Assembly (NCBI RefSeq): GCF_037975245.1
Contig: NC_092568.1
Location: forward strand, 15,213,501-15,277,500
Direction: 5' to 3'
DNA: 64,000 nucleotides
Origin: Apostichopus japonicus
Lineage: Eukaryota > Echinodermata > Holothuroidea > Aspidochirotida > Stichopodidae
Shown: one piece after another, positions 21,610 through 32,607 of the stretch
How positions within the stretch are numbered: position 1 is the stretch's first letter
How the letters are laid out: each line of letters opens with the position of its first letter
The notes under the pieces: model-generated
What the model saw: the letters and a program-made list of their open reading frames with translations, nothing else
Database searches by the model: none
Told to the model about the DNA's origin: nothing
Made by a program: the position numbers and the translations under genes

Positions 21610-24600
21610 CTACTTACAGACAATGTACCATGGATGTACTTTGTCGACAGTCCTCAGACCACTTGTGGGAATAAACTGAAGTTGGATGGGTTAGTTGTCA
21701 CTATGTGTGGGACACGATAGTAAGTGTGCAATATATAATGTAAAATTGACGTATTTGTTTATAAACGTGAACAGCAATGTGTCTCATGCACTACATAAAG
21801 TATATGGGCTTTAAACTTGGTGAGTTTCTGCACGGACAAGAAATGCAGTACCTTCGTGACTTTGATGTCATAGGTTCGTCGGTTACAATATTATTATTAA
21901 ATGGCCAATAACTAAGAACCCTCAAGACTTATGTCGTATTTATTTTGTCAAACGTTACGTGATCAATTGAGTTCCAAAGTCAAACTGGCAAATTTGTGCA
22001 AATCATTGTGTTATGTAAACCTAAACAGTACGACCAACGTTACCACGGGATCAAACGCTTCCGAGACGTATGAAAAAGTAAGTTCGAAGGCAAGAGGTCA
22101 AATATTAAAGGAAAGGAAATGTTAAAGAGCATTTTGGTCATTGCGCTGTGAGAAAGCAATATCTCAAATTGGCCAAATCCGCAATCATGTAATAAGCATG
22201 ACCGTTGAAATATATATCGAAATATTAGATGAAAAACGCCAAACACCAAGTGGTCAATGGAGGCCAAATTAAATCAATTAATTCAAAAATGTTGGCCGCG
22301 AACTTCTTCTGAGCCGTAATACTGATGGACTGAAAACTCGCTGGGGTGGGAGGTTACTGTGAATGCGTTGTTGCCCCTCGTTGTAAGTTGTGGTCGTATG
22401 GCCAAATGTGAGAGATCAGAAACAAATTTTGCTTTTCTTTGCCTTTTGCACACGCCAAAACGTCTTTTAAGATTTAGATCGTAACAGAAAGCCCTTATCA
22501 ACATAATTTTTAATTTTGTTTTCCCGTTGAGACCGTTGATACAAATACCTGGAAATAAAAAATAAAAAAATTGTACATCTTCTGCTATGACACGTGCGTA
22601 GTCTTTATTGTAATCACTCCTTCATGTAACTTTCGATTTTAATTCTTGTGTCATTTAGATTCCAATATCGAACCTGATTCTTAATGAATCTTTTATCCAT
22701 GTACATGAGAAAACAATTGTACTCCGTTCCGACATGACTTTGAGGAATCTCACAACATAAGAAAAGTTAGGAATAGGTACGTGGTCTGGAAGAAAGTTGA
22801 CAGCACCCAATCAAAGATTTTTATGAACTTTGACAACCATTTGCCTTGCTCTAGTGTCAATATTTAAATATATACACATAGAATTTGGTGGAATGCCGAA
22901 AGTCTGACTGAACCTTCCGTTGGTGATACTATAAGTTTAGAGAAAGCTTGGTATAGTTGTGTAAGGATGTCATTTTAAGGGTTAAAGATTATTTGCTAAG
23001 AGAAAATTGATGCATTAGTCAACGCAACTTGCAAAATGTTAACAATATGAATATCAAATCACCAAAACTACCCAATATACTGCAGTTATAAAAAAATTGT
23101 TTTGATGAGTGACCTTTCTAAGAAAAAGCATAGGATTAACTTCAAGTCTTAGTTGTAACCGAAAAACTAGTGCTTAAATGTATAACCAACAAGTGTCCTT
23201 ATAATAATGATGATTTACTAATAAAGTACCTCTCCAGAACATAAAGTACGAAACAAATGATAACGCAAAGAATAATTGTTTATCACGACTTTTAACATGT
23301 GCTTCATCGATCTATGACACCAGATACTATTTCAGAGGAATTAAAGTCGTCAGCTATCAAAGGTATAGAAACGTGATGTAATTATGTGTTTTGAAGTTTA
23401 ACAGAAGTTTGTACAGGCACTGGTATCCTTCAAAAGCACACTTGCAAATTGATTATCGAATAATCACGCATCAAAGGGTTTAACTAGACAGTTTGTTGCA
23501 AATATATATAACCTAATACAAACAAATTAAAATATATTTAAAAAAAAATTTATTGAAAAATTCTTCTTCAGTGTAAATGTCGTTCAATTCTTGCATTAAT
23601 ACTCATTGATAATAAAGTAAAGAACACGATTTTAAGTCACTACTAGACATGCACATACCGAAGATAGATGTCAAACCTGGTTTCGTTCAGAAAACCATGT
23701 TTGTTGTGTGATTCCATGATATCCTAGCTGTGCTGTTGTTTAGTTGCCTTAGTTACGCTGCTGATAAACAAATTAATCATTGTTATCTCAAAATACACAA
23801 CTCTCTACTATATTAACAGTTATGTTGCCAAGTTTTGATCATCAGCATGATCTAGAGACTGGTAAAAGGGTCAGGTACCACTGGGTGCATGTGGTGATTA
23901 TAGCCTATATTGTACGTTCTGGATATCGTTCAGCATCATCCGACATAAATTCATTCTGTAAGTTACATTACTTCTACATTCGGTCTTCATATTTTCCCGT
24001 TACACATCAATGTCACTAATACTATTATTATGTTATATTTCATTTTATTCAATCAGTGATAAATAATTCGGCGATCGGTTTAACATTTTTTCAAATGAGA
24101 TAGATTCATATTTGTATTTTATTTACAAGGCTACAGAAGTCACTTTTATTACATATCTGTGTTTAGAGAATAGCAACAAACATCAGTTGTAGAATACGAC
24201 AATCGAGCTCCTAAGAGATGCATCACATAAATATGTAAATTAGTATATTAGTTGTTGGGTTTAGTTTGTGGGTTGCGCTAATTGAGCTTGCTTCATGTAG
24301 TTTGCAAAGATTTGAGTGGGGTGTTACTTTATAGTTAAATCTTAAAACACATTACGATATGTGATTAATACAGTAATTTGTGAGAAACTGTTTAATGGAA
24401 GTGCGAGTAATATGAGTTTTATGATATTTCAGGTTTTACTTTCTATCACATCAAATTTAGTTTTGACATATTAGTAAATCCATGGTTTGTGGGAATTTCC
24501 AACAACTTTGTGTCTCATAGTTCAGGTGATATGGCATAAGACTGGCACATTTTTGTTTCTGGTTAAATGTCATCCTAACTTAAAATATTCCTGCTATTTA

Positions 24601-25359
24601 AACGTCTTCTATATAAATCTCGCAGTTATTACACTAAATCAGCATACGAACTAAATTCTCTCGAAATCTTATCTTTTGTGCTGACTGGTATGTATCGAAT
24701 GAACTGATATATTCGCATGATATGTTGTTCTCATAATCATATTGGAAGAAATAGTTTAGGTTGAATCAATAGATTTGACCTGATACCGTTATTTAGCATT
24801 TTCATTCATTAGATACGTTTAACCCAGTTATATTTATACCAGTGAATGAAAAGTGTTAGAAAGGAAAGCATTACGTTGCAATCAGAATTAAATCTTACAC
24901 GTCTTTGAACAGTGGAGACTATAGAAACCGAAGCAGGAAGAGATCTCATATATAATGGCGTATTCAGGGAAGTCACGTTTACTGAAGAATCTGAGGTAAG
25001 TACCTCACGGAAAAAACGGCATTCAAGGCCGTATAGTAACATTTAAATAATTTTGATGATGAAATCGAGTCGATATTATGTTTTGAACTGGTAAGAATTG
25101 TAGTCGATACGAACATCTTCTTCACTGTTAATGAAAGTTGCCTAACCAAATTGTTGACTACGTACCATCAATTTAATGTATGTCTGATATGCTAAAGGAA
25201 TGTTTGATCAGCTCCTCTTTGGCAGTAGCTTTAATTGAGTTAGTTCTATTCACTTCGCCCAACAAAAAGGGTGTCTACAGTTTGCTACAGTAGAAAAGTG
25301 GTTGAGTTTTCGTGGAGTGCGGACGTGTTTGGTTTCGCTCTCCACTTTATTACCCTTAC
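21610..25359. other. Non-coding stretch
   Basis: AT-rich with no recognised family. The only coding-like piece is the possible exon at 24,913-24,995. Short open frames elsewhere carry no motifs. Confidence 0.5.
24913..24995 (+). other. Possible internal exon
   Basis: Bounded by an acceptor-like TTTGAACAG and a strong donor, GAG|GTAAGT. One frame is open across all 27 codons ('VETIETEAGRDLIYNG', then 'FREVTFTEESE'). No neighbouring exon was found within the window and no family is recognised. Confidence 0.3.
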
Positions 25360-25790
25360 AAAAAAATCCCACATAAAACCCATAGGAAATCGGCCATTTC
25401 CTATAGGAATAAGCAAAATTCTGTGGGATTTACAAGTGTATGTGGGGTTTTCAGGGAAATTCCTATGGGTTATTTACAAATCCCACGTGACTTTTAAATT
25501 TATGTGGGATTTTCAGGAAAGTTTGTGGGTTTTTTCTACAAATCCCACATGGTTTTGTTATATTCCTATAGGATTGCAAGATTATGTGGGATTTACCCGA
25601 AATTCATGGTTTTTTTTTTACAAATCCCACATTATTTTGGGGTTGATGTGAAAATTCCTGGAATATTCATGTTGGTTATCATAAATCCCACATTAATTTG
25701 ATTAAATCATGTGGGATTTAAAGTTTACATGTGATTTTCAGCACACTCATGAGGGTTTTTACAAATCCCTTATAATTTTGCAATTTTTTG
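25360..25790. repeat. Array of imperfect palindromic units (ATGTGGGATTT / AAATCCCACAT)
   Basis: About five units of roughly 65-100 bp. In each, ATGTGGGATTT(T) is followed 30-50 bp later by its complement AAATCCCACAT, so each unit can fold on itself. The long open frames here are a by-product of the repeat. Unit spacing and sequence vary, suggesting old amplification. Confidence 0.85.
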
Positions 25791-25856
25791 TCGATTTTTA
25801 AGGTACAATGAAAAATTCCCAAAATTTATGAGAGATAAGTTCTTATAAAATGGTAA

Positions 25857-26290
25857 ATCTCTATGTTCCGACGTCTCTATGTTAAAAAAAAAAAAAAAAA
25901 TTGATCAACATTTTTCGGAACCAATTTTTTCGGACCAACATTTTTTTGGACCCACATTTTTGGACCAATAATTTTGGGACCAACATGTTTTTCGGAATCG
26001 AATTTATAGGACTAAATTTGAGTCCCCCCAAAAAGTCGGTCCGAAAAATTTGGGCCCAAAAAATTAAGTTCCTCAAAAAATTTGATCCGAAAAATTGTTG
26101 GTCCGAAATCATGTTGGTCCGCAAAAATTGCTCCAAAAACATGTTGGTCCAAAAAAAATTGAGTCCAAAAAATGTTGGTCTGAAAAATTTGGGTCCTAAA
26201 ACATGTTGGTCCAAACAAATTTTGGTCCGAAAAATTGGTCCAAAAAAATTACGAGTCCAAAATTATTTGGTATTTTTGGAACATAGAGAA
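25857..26290. repeat. Foldback of GGTCCAA-type degenerate repeats with inverted CTCTATGTTCC/GGAACATAGAG ends
   Basis: The outer ends 25,858-25,868 (CTCTATGTTCC) and 26,278-26,288 (GGAACATAGAG) are inverted. Between them the left third repeats 'GGACCAACATTTTT' and the right two thirds repeat its complement, 'AAAAATGTTGGTCC', with a switch at about 26,010-26,040. The whole block can form a large imperfect hairpin. Confidence 0.8.
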
Positions 26291-26679
26291 CATAGGGATG
26301 TCCCCCTTCCTCCGGTTGATAGTATATACGTAGCATACACTTGCATTACTTTGATGTGATTGAGACGAGCTCGCATCTATATTTAGATCAGTGATTCAAA
26401 GTCGATGAAAGTAAGACGCATGTTGCCAAATCATGATGAAGATAACAATAATTAATGTTTAAATTATATTATGATGCAATCCTTTCTTATTTATTGTTGT
26501 TTAAATTTTATAAAATAAATTAATTGTATTTACAATTTTTAGTAGCACGAAACTCTCAAATTGGAAGGCCTAAGACAATTTTCTCCATTTTTGATAATCA
26601 GATTTTGTACGAGGTTTAAGTTGAAGTTTGACTTCAACACCATATTCAATTTAAAAATAGTTTGAAAGACATATTTGGC
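26291..26679. other. Non-coding stretch
   Basis: AT-rich; no feature recognised. Confidence 0.5.
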
Positions 26680-26967
26680 GTGTCGTCTGCATCAACTTTC
26701 TTTGGAAATTTGCTTGTTTTTTGCTCATTTTAGTGATCACCTCCTGTCGTGTTTACTCTAGTATCAAGGTTTATTGTTTCTGTCAACGGCTTTAGTGTTT
26801 AAAACAGTTTGGATTCATTAATTCCAGTGATTTGGCCTATCGGTAATGTTGCACTAGCCTATACTATAGCCTACCACTTGCAATTTACGTGGTTCAGTAC
26901 ATTAGTCGTTTTCCTGCAAGAGAAGAAGTGTAAATATGTTGGAAGCTTGCTGGGGACCGAAGAATTG
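26680..26967 (+). repeat. Copy A of a duplicated exon-bearing segment (copy B at 47.0-48.1 kb, minus strand)
   Basis: Matches the reverse complement of two pieces, about 47,886-48,075 and 47,066-47,200. Landmarks are TTGGAAATTTGCTTGT, CACCTCCTGTCG, TATCAAGGTTTATTGTTTC, ATACTATAGCCTACCACTT and AAATATGTTGGAAGCTTGCT. The final part is coding-like (next entry). Confidence 0.85.
26921..26967 (+). pseudogene. Exon paralogous to the 47.0-kb exon
   Basis: After CCTGCAAG the frame reads 'KKCKYVGSLLGTEEL', then a possible donor GTATAA. The same peptide (KKCKYVGSLLGTEE) is encoded in the minus-strand exon at 47.0 kb, where it continues differently. A further plus-strand exon candidate with an excellent acceptor (TTTCATTTATTTTTCAG) lies at 27,689-27,791 and reads 'LVMKKYPATKKAIIWMKM' up to a stop. 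The phases of the two pieces do not join directly, so an exon is missing or the gene is broken. Confidence 0.4.
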
Positions 26968-28143
26968 GTATAACTAACGGTGCTTTCAACACACTGTCAA
27001 GTATTTTCAAAAGCCGGAACATTAACATTTGTGAAAATTTCTAAGAAACTTTCAACTATAAGTATAACTCACCCAAGAAGATCTAAAGAAGAATGGAAGT
27101 GTTATTGTTAACCACCATCATCGGCCTACCTGTTATTCCTTAAACTTTGAGGTAAGACTAAGTTAATTGTTAGGCCACTGGCACTACTATTATGTAACCG
27201 TTGTTAGGCTGGCGTTTTGCAATACACAAGTACAATGACAGTGAGTAGCCTAAGCTTCTACTGGGTACTGCAGTGCATTCTCAACACCAAACTGTGCATT
27301 CTAAACACAAATTAACGTTATGTTATGTGTGTATTGTACTAGATTGAACAGTGGCACATAATCTTGTAATTGATTCCAAACAAATGCTGGGACTAAGTCT
27401 CAATAGTTTACTTGAACTTGAAGCCTAGCCTACACTCATTTGGTAAAGATTTCTTGAATTTCCCATGTAAATCTAAATAGGTAGGCTATGTGATATTGTT
27501 TGGATGCAGGCCTGGGAAGTGCCATTTCGGACAATACGGAAGGCATTTTTGGCCAAACCAGCCAATGTTGGCGCTTTGATAGTGTCTTATATAGTACGTG
27601 TCAAGCAAATGCCCCCCCCCCCCCACACTTTCAAAAGCACATCAACATCCCTGCATGAATTGATCCATATTTTCATTTATTTTTCAGAGCTGGTAATGAA
27701 AAAGTATCCTGCCACTAAAAAGGCAATCATCTGGATGAAGATGACAGAAAAACTAAAGGATGAGAGGAGAGCATATAACACTAACAGATAAGATTAATTA
27801 GAACTGTTACTGGCTTGTTTTTGGTTTCTTGCCATTGGTTTCTTGTACAGCCATACTTGGCTCCATAAAAAAAAATTGATTCTCATCATTGACTTCTGAA
27901 AAACCCTGTTGCCAGGTACTTTTTCTGTTTGTTTTTTTTATATCTCAAATCAACTTTTAGTGTGGTCTCACTGGGCCCAATCTGGTACTATAAATCGTGT
28001 ATCCAATACCTAACAGTTAAAGGAAATAAGAATGTTGAATGTCAAAACCCAAACCTGTAACTTTCCACTATTGCTGCAGTGGAGGCACCTGAGAATGAGA
28101 AAAACAGTAAAACGTTGATACACCAGTTGATGTAGAGGCAAAG
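26968..28143. other. Sparse stretch with one exon-like piece
   Basis: Contains a C13 run at 27,612-27,624 and the exon-like 27,689-27,791 described with the preceding entry. Otherwise no recognised feature. Confidence 0.45.
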
Positions 28144-29998
28144 TTACATACCAATGTCATCAAAATACTCAGTTTCAGTTGCAGCAGCAGCAAGTAATTT
28201 GCAAAACTCATCAATATCAAACAATTCAGTTTCATTTTGTTCATCTAGTAATTCATTACCAGATAAAAAGTCTGTATCTGAAGAGTCAGAGCCAGAGTCA
28301 CTGTCAAGCTGTTTTTGATGACTGACAAGATGTGCTGGATTAGAGGACTCGGTTAAGATTTCCACGGTATCAACACTTGACTGGGTTTTATTCTCACAAC
28401 TTTGACACTGACAAAATATGGAACAGATTTTACCATCTTTCCTACATTAACACCGATTTCTGGTGCAGCCTTTCTTGCATTTGCAACTTTCCTTAAGGTG
28501 TTGAATGTTGCAGTTAACACAATCACCTTTAGCAGACTAAACTTGGGCGAAGAACTGCATTTTGTTTTTCTTACTTGGCAAGTCTTGACTGCTAATTTCA
28601 ACCCATACTGATAAGCAATTGTTATAACTTTTGGAATAAAAATCATAGACTGTTTCAAGTAAAATGGCTTTATCTTCTAATAATTCTCTACCTAAAAATA
28701 ACAAAGACTGTGCAAAGTCATAAACCTCACACCTATCAGCACTCTCAAGTGTGGTCGTTCGAAAATGGTCTAACAGCTCAGAGAGATATTGCTTTGACGT
28801 TTTAACACTTTCCAAATACTCTGAGCTCATGGCATACCCTGAAACTGCCTGATAACAGGTGTTACACAGTAAACTATCTCTTTCAATAGTGACATCTGTC
28901 TTAAAGGATTATTTCAAGTGTCACAAATGTTTATCCTATATGAAAGAGGACAATAAAAGGAGCCCAATAGTGAAGAAATTATTCAAATATCTTTTTTCGT
29001 TTAGGAGATATTCAAGTTTAAAGTTCTATCTGACTGTGTAGAAACTGCTGAAATCAGACTAGACGTGACGTCATATTCTCACATTCCTGAAAAGTCTTTG
29101 TTATTTTATTAAAATATTTTGTATGATTTTATGACTTACAACCAAAAGATACGTCAGGAGATCCCATAGGTGTCAAGGGAAGTATTTGAGATTTAACATC
29201 TGAAGAATGTTTGATTATTTTTTTTTTAGATTTGTGAAAAAAAGTAATTATTTTTTAATGAAATATATTGACACATGTTAAGGAAGTGAGGAGGTGACAT
29301 CACACCCTCACAGTTAGTCTTTCTACACCAGTCATTTGCAAAGAAATTTTGAAATCTTCAAAGTGTGATATCTTCTTAATAGAGAATGCTATCATGGTAG
29401 TTTCGTCACTATTCTGTTTGTCTTTTTAAGCTCTTTCATATACGATAGACATGTCAGACACCTTAACCAATCCTTTAAGGGAATGATTAATATAAGCAGT
29501 AACAACACAAGGCTCTCTGTATAGACGCATTGCTGAACTTGTCGAAAGACATATGGAACAATCCTTAAAGATGATTTTGTTTGTTAGAATACAGTAATGA
29601 GCCTGGCAAAGAAAAATTCCTGAGCTGTTACAGCATAGTTTAATAGCAGTGGCATCATCAATGTCAAACAATTGTATAGGAGTGCTACGTTTAACAAATT
29701 GTGATGTCTGATGCACATTTTCTTGACTAGTGCAATTTGGCAACTGACATGTATTTGAAAAAGACCTTTTAGAGGGAGGCCTAGTTTCATCTTTGACTGA
29801 GCTTAGTCTAAGTTTACATGCATAGCAAACACAGTCATAATCCAAGATCTTTTTCTGCCTTAGCACTATAATCAACTAAGAATTAGCAGGAGTTGATTGA
29901 GCTATGTGCCAGTAACTTGGCTTGGACTCTATACAAACAGATCCTGGTCCAGCAACTTTCTCTTCATGGTATAACTGACGAGATGTTTTCTTTGGCAT
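28144..29998 (-). pseudogene. Two-exon gene with Cys-pair motifs and a C-terminal CXC (tesmin/TSO1-like) cluster, three premature stops
   Basis: Exon 1 runs 29998 (ATG, 'MPKKTSRQLYHEEK') to 29462 and exon 2 from 28899 to the stop at 28144. The donor AAG|GTGTCT and acceptor TTTAAG join in phase 0. Exon 1 carries 'CVCYACKLRL', 'CQLPNC', 'CCNSS...LCQAHY' and 'KDCSIC'. Exon 2 opens with 'LLCNTCYQ'. Near the C-terminus a cluster reads C-x2-C...CKCKKGCTRNRC-x-C...C-x3-C-x-C-x2-CEN, the spacing of CXC DNA-binding domains, followed by an acidic Ser/Asp-rich tail. In-frame stops lie at 29878-29876, 28539-28537 and 28449-28447, so it is probably dead. Similar large uncharacterised Cys-rich proteins are common in invertebrate genomes and may be mobile-element-borne (inference). 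Confidence 0.65.
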
Positions 29999-31560
29999 AA
30001 TGTCAGGAGAGTTAAACCGTAAAAAAAAAAGCAGAATGACAAGTTCCACACGAAAATTTTAAACTTATATGATACACATATGCACATATTCAGTGAAGTC
30101 GGGGTGCAAATTGTTATTTAGTATAAGTACACTAGGTAATCAAAACTTTAGACTAAATAGCAGCAGTCTCTGCTTACTGTCATTTTCAAGTTTTAAGCTA
30201 CAAGTTCAAGCAGAATGTAGGCCTATGTTGTACCCACATTCCCAAATCCCAAGGCTTCATATGTCTCAAAAGTTTCAAGATCATTCCAAAAAAAATAAAC
30301 CCTGCTTTGTATTGAAATGTTGGTTAGTGCATCTGCTACAACTAGTGGGCAAAACTACAGCTAGGAAATAGGATGCTGTTTATTCTACGTAACTATTAGG
30401 GATAAATGAATATATAGATAGGCCTAGCCTTGTAAATGCAAGGATAGCCTACTAACTTTGGTCAGAATTGTTTAAACACCACTCCACCCAAGGATTAAGT
30501 AATGCATTGCCAAAAAGTTACACTCCAATCAAAAGACTTAGGCCATAGCCTTACTTTATATCTTAGCTTACGCCGTGACCTATTTTGTACTACTACTACT
30601 ACTAGAGCCAAGGCCAAGGGGGCCTTGAAGTTGAAGAAATTAAAACATGATGATTTGGGCCTAGCCTATATAGTTCATGACTAGGCCTAGGGCTATACTA
30701 ACTTAATAATACAGAACCCTAGTATCATACATACATTTAAGAGCGATCCGCGATTATGAAACAATATAAAATATGTCACAACGAATTTAAAGAAGTTACG
30801 GTGTGGCGAAGCCCTACCTACGTTGCTAACAACTATGTCCTTTAGTAATAGTACTGTAGACAATTAATAGTAACTAATAGTACGTAGGCCTATGGGGTAT
30901 ACGAAGCCTAAGTGTTAGGCGACATTACAGTGCAACAACAACGTAAGCCATATGTACTGTTGCTAACGATGAAACAAGAATTTGGCATGATGTTTGAGCT
31001 AAATTTTTGTACACTTTTTGAGGGTGAACAAAGTCCGAACTTACAGCGTTGATGGCTTAACGCATTTCCAACCTTTTGAAACCAACGTTATGATAACCAA
31101 CATTCTAATACGGAAACCTTACAGATCCGAAAAGTCAGATTTACTTACTTGCAAATTCTCCTCGCCGTTCCACAAGGGCAGATAAAATCATTAATTGAAG
31201 CTAGATGAGAACGAGTTCAACCGAAGTCTAACAAAGATATGTCTTTGCACTAGTTAAGGAAGCTCTAATACCATTTACGACAATTCTCGGTGATCAAGAT
31301 CATGCATAATTCATGTTTTAACGTGACCTTCGGTACTGGAAACGACTCGGCTTATTTCCGCGCCATCTTAGATTTGCCACTTCCGGTTTTTGCATCGGAT
31401 TCGTGAAAGTTGCGCAATAAGGGTCGTTTCGGCGAGGAGATTTTCCACTGATTGAAACTTATATTGAAGAGAAACATTTTCCACTCTGCTAGTTGAAAAC
31501 CCCCATCTCAATATCATGCCCCTAACTCAATATATGGTTGATAAAGTGCAACTTATCTGG
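29999..31560. other. Stretch upstream of the 28-30 kb gene
   Basis: GGCCTA-rich and AT-rich. May include the promoter of the minus-strand gene, but no clear core element is visible. Nothing else recognised. Confidence 0.4.
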
Positions 31561-31565
31561 ACTGG

Positions 31566-31737
31566 CTAAAGGTAGGATTCTATAAGCACGGATACGGATA
31601 CGGAATGCTGTTGCGGCATACGGCTGCTATGTGCGGATGCGTACGTTTGCAATTCCAACATTGCGGATACAAAACTGATACTGATGCGGTCGTAACTAAG
31701 GGACCGTGCTTAAGGGATCAGAATATATATTAGCAAA
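31566..31737 (+). mobile_element. Probable 5' terminal region of a PIF/Harbinger element
   Basis: After GGCTAAAGGTAGGATTC comes a cluster of CGGATACGG, GCATACGG, GCGGATGCG and GCGGATAC words, directly upstream of the transposase remnant. Such CGGAT-rich subterminal repeats are familiar from Harbinger elements. The other end was not found, so boundaries are inferred. Confidence 0.4.
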
Positions 31738-32607
31738 ATGGCACCAAACACGTCTAGAATGCGTTTACAACGACTGTATGCACAGGAAGAACACCTGACA
31801 TTGATAATTTCGATGTATCTGACGATGAAGGTTAGTGTTTGAAACAGTTTTGATCATCATTGGAAGCATTTCTTGGTTTCATCTGTTCCATAAGTTTGAT
31901 AATTGCCTAGGCTTATGTTAAATACGTTGAAATTGCCGGTAGGTTACATTGTTTGTGGCTGTTATCCAGGAAATATTCTCATGTAAAATCACAGAACATA
32001 CGAATTCCATTAGATACCTAAATCCTGAAGAGGTGTGATGTGCCCGGCGCAGTTCATGCACTAGTCGTATTTACCAAAAGTCCAGAAACCTAGCTATGAC
32101 CTATGTATACGGAGGTCCCTTGACTTCATAGAGATTTGTTGGCTCGTGTCCGATTTCGTTGCTGAAAGCTATTTTGCCTTGACTCTTAAATGTCTTTTTT
32201 TATTTCTCTATTCTCACTTATTAAAAGGTTTGTTTAATTTATTAAACCAAATCAACCCTAGCTAGCTGCCCCTCGTCCAAAAATTACTAAGCACCCGAAA
32301 GAGAATACTGGATTAATAAATGATTGTATACTATAACTGTATCCTGGTTTTCATTTGAAGAAACGGCAAGAAAAAAGCAGAAACACCGATGATGGGTTCA
32401 TCAACTGTTTCGTAACCGACGCAGATATGGGGCCTATCATACTTTGGTTAATGAGCTCAGGTTTGACAACGAACAATTCAAGCAATATTTTCGTCTAACC
32501 AAATATCAATTTGCAAAAGTCCTGTCAACGGTTGAAGAAGCTTTAGTAAAACATTGCAGAAGCAGGGAAGTTATTTGCCCTCGACAAAGACTTGCAATTT
32601 GTATAAG
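31738..32607 (+). pseudogene. PIF/Harbinger (HARBI1-like) transposase, 5' exons only
   Basis: Exon 1 ends at 31830 with donor AAG|GTTAGT; its acidic frame reads 'TPDIDNFDVSDDE'. Exon 2 starts near 32361 and joins in phase (G|AA). It reads 'TARKKQKHR', a TGA at 32390-32392, then 'WVHQLFRNRRRYGAYHTLV', 'ELRFDNEQFKQYFRLT' and 'CPRQRLAICIR' to a donor at 32607 (AAG|GTAACT). This is the N-terminal region of Harbinger transposases, ahead of the DDE_Tnp_4 catalytic domain. No catalytic-domain exon was found downstream. One stop codon plus loss of the DDE part make it non-functional. Confidence 0.8.

Noticed and set aside
25360-25790. CRISPR-like array
   Set aside because: Repeats are imperfect, palindromic and unevenly spaced, with no unique spacers, in eukaryotic DNA.
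25882-26359. Long overlapping open frames on both strands with repeated Phe/Asn/Leu-rich peptides
   Set aside because: They are translations of the degenerate GGTCCAA foldback; both strands are open because the repeat avoids stops. No protein motif.
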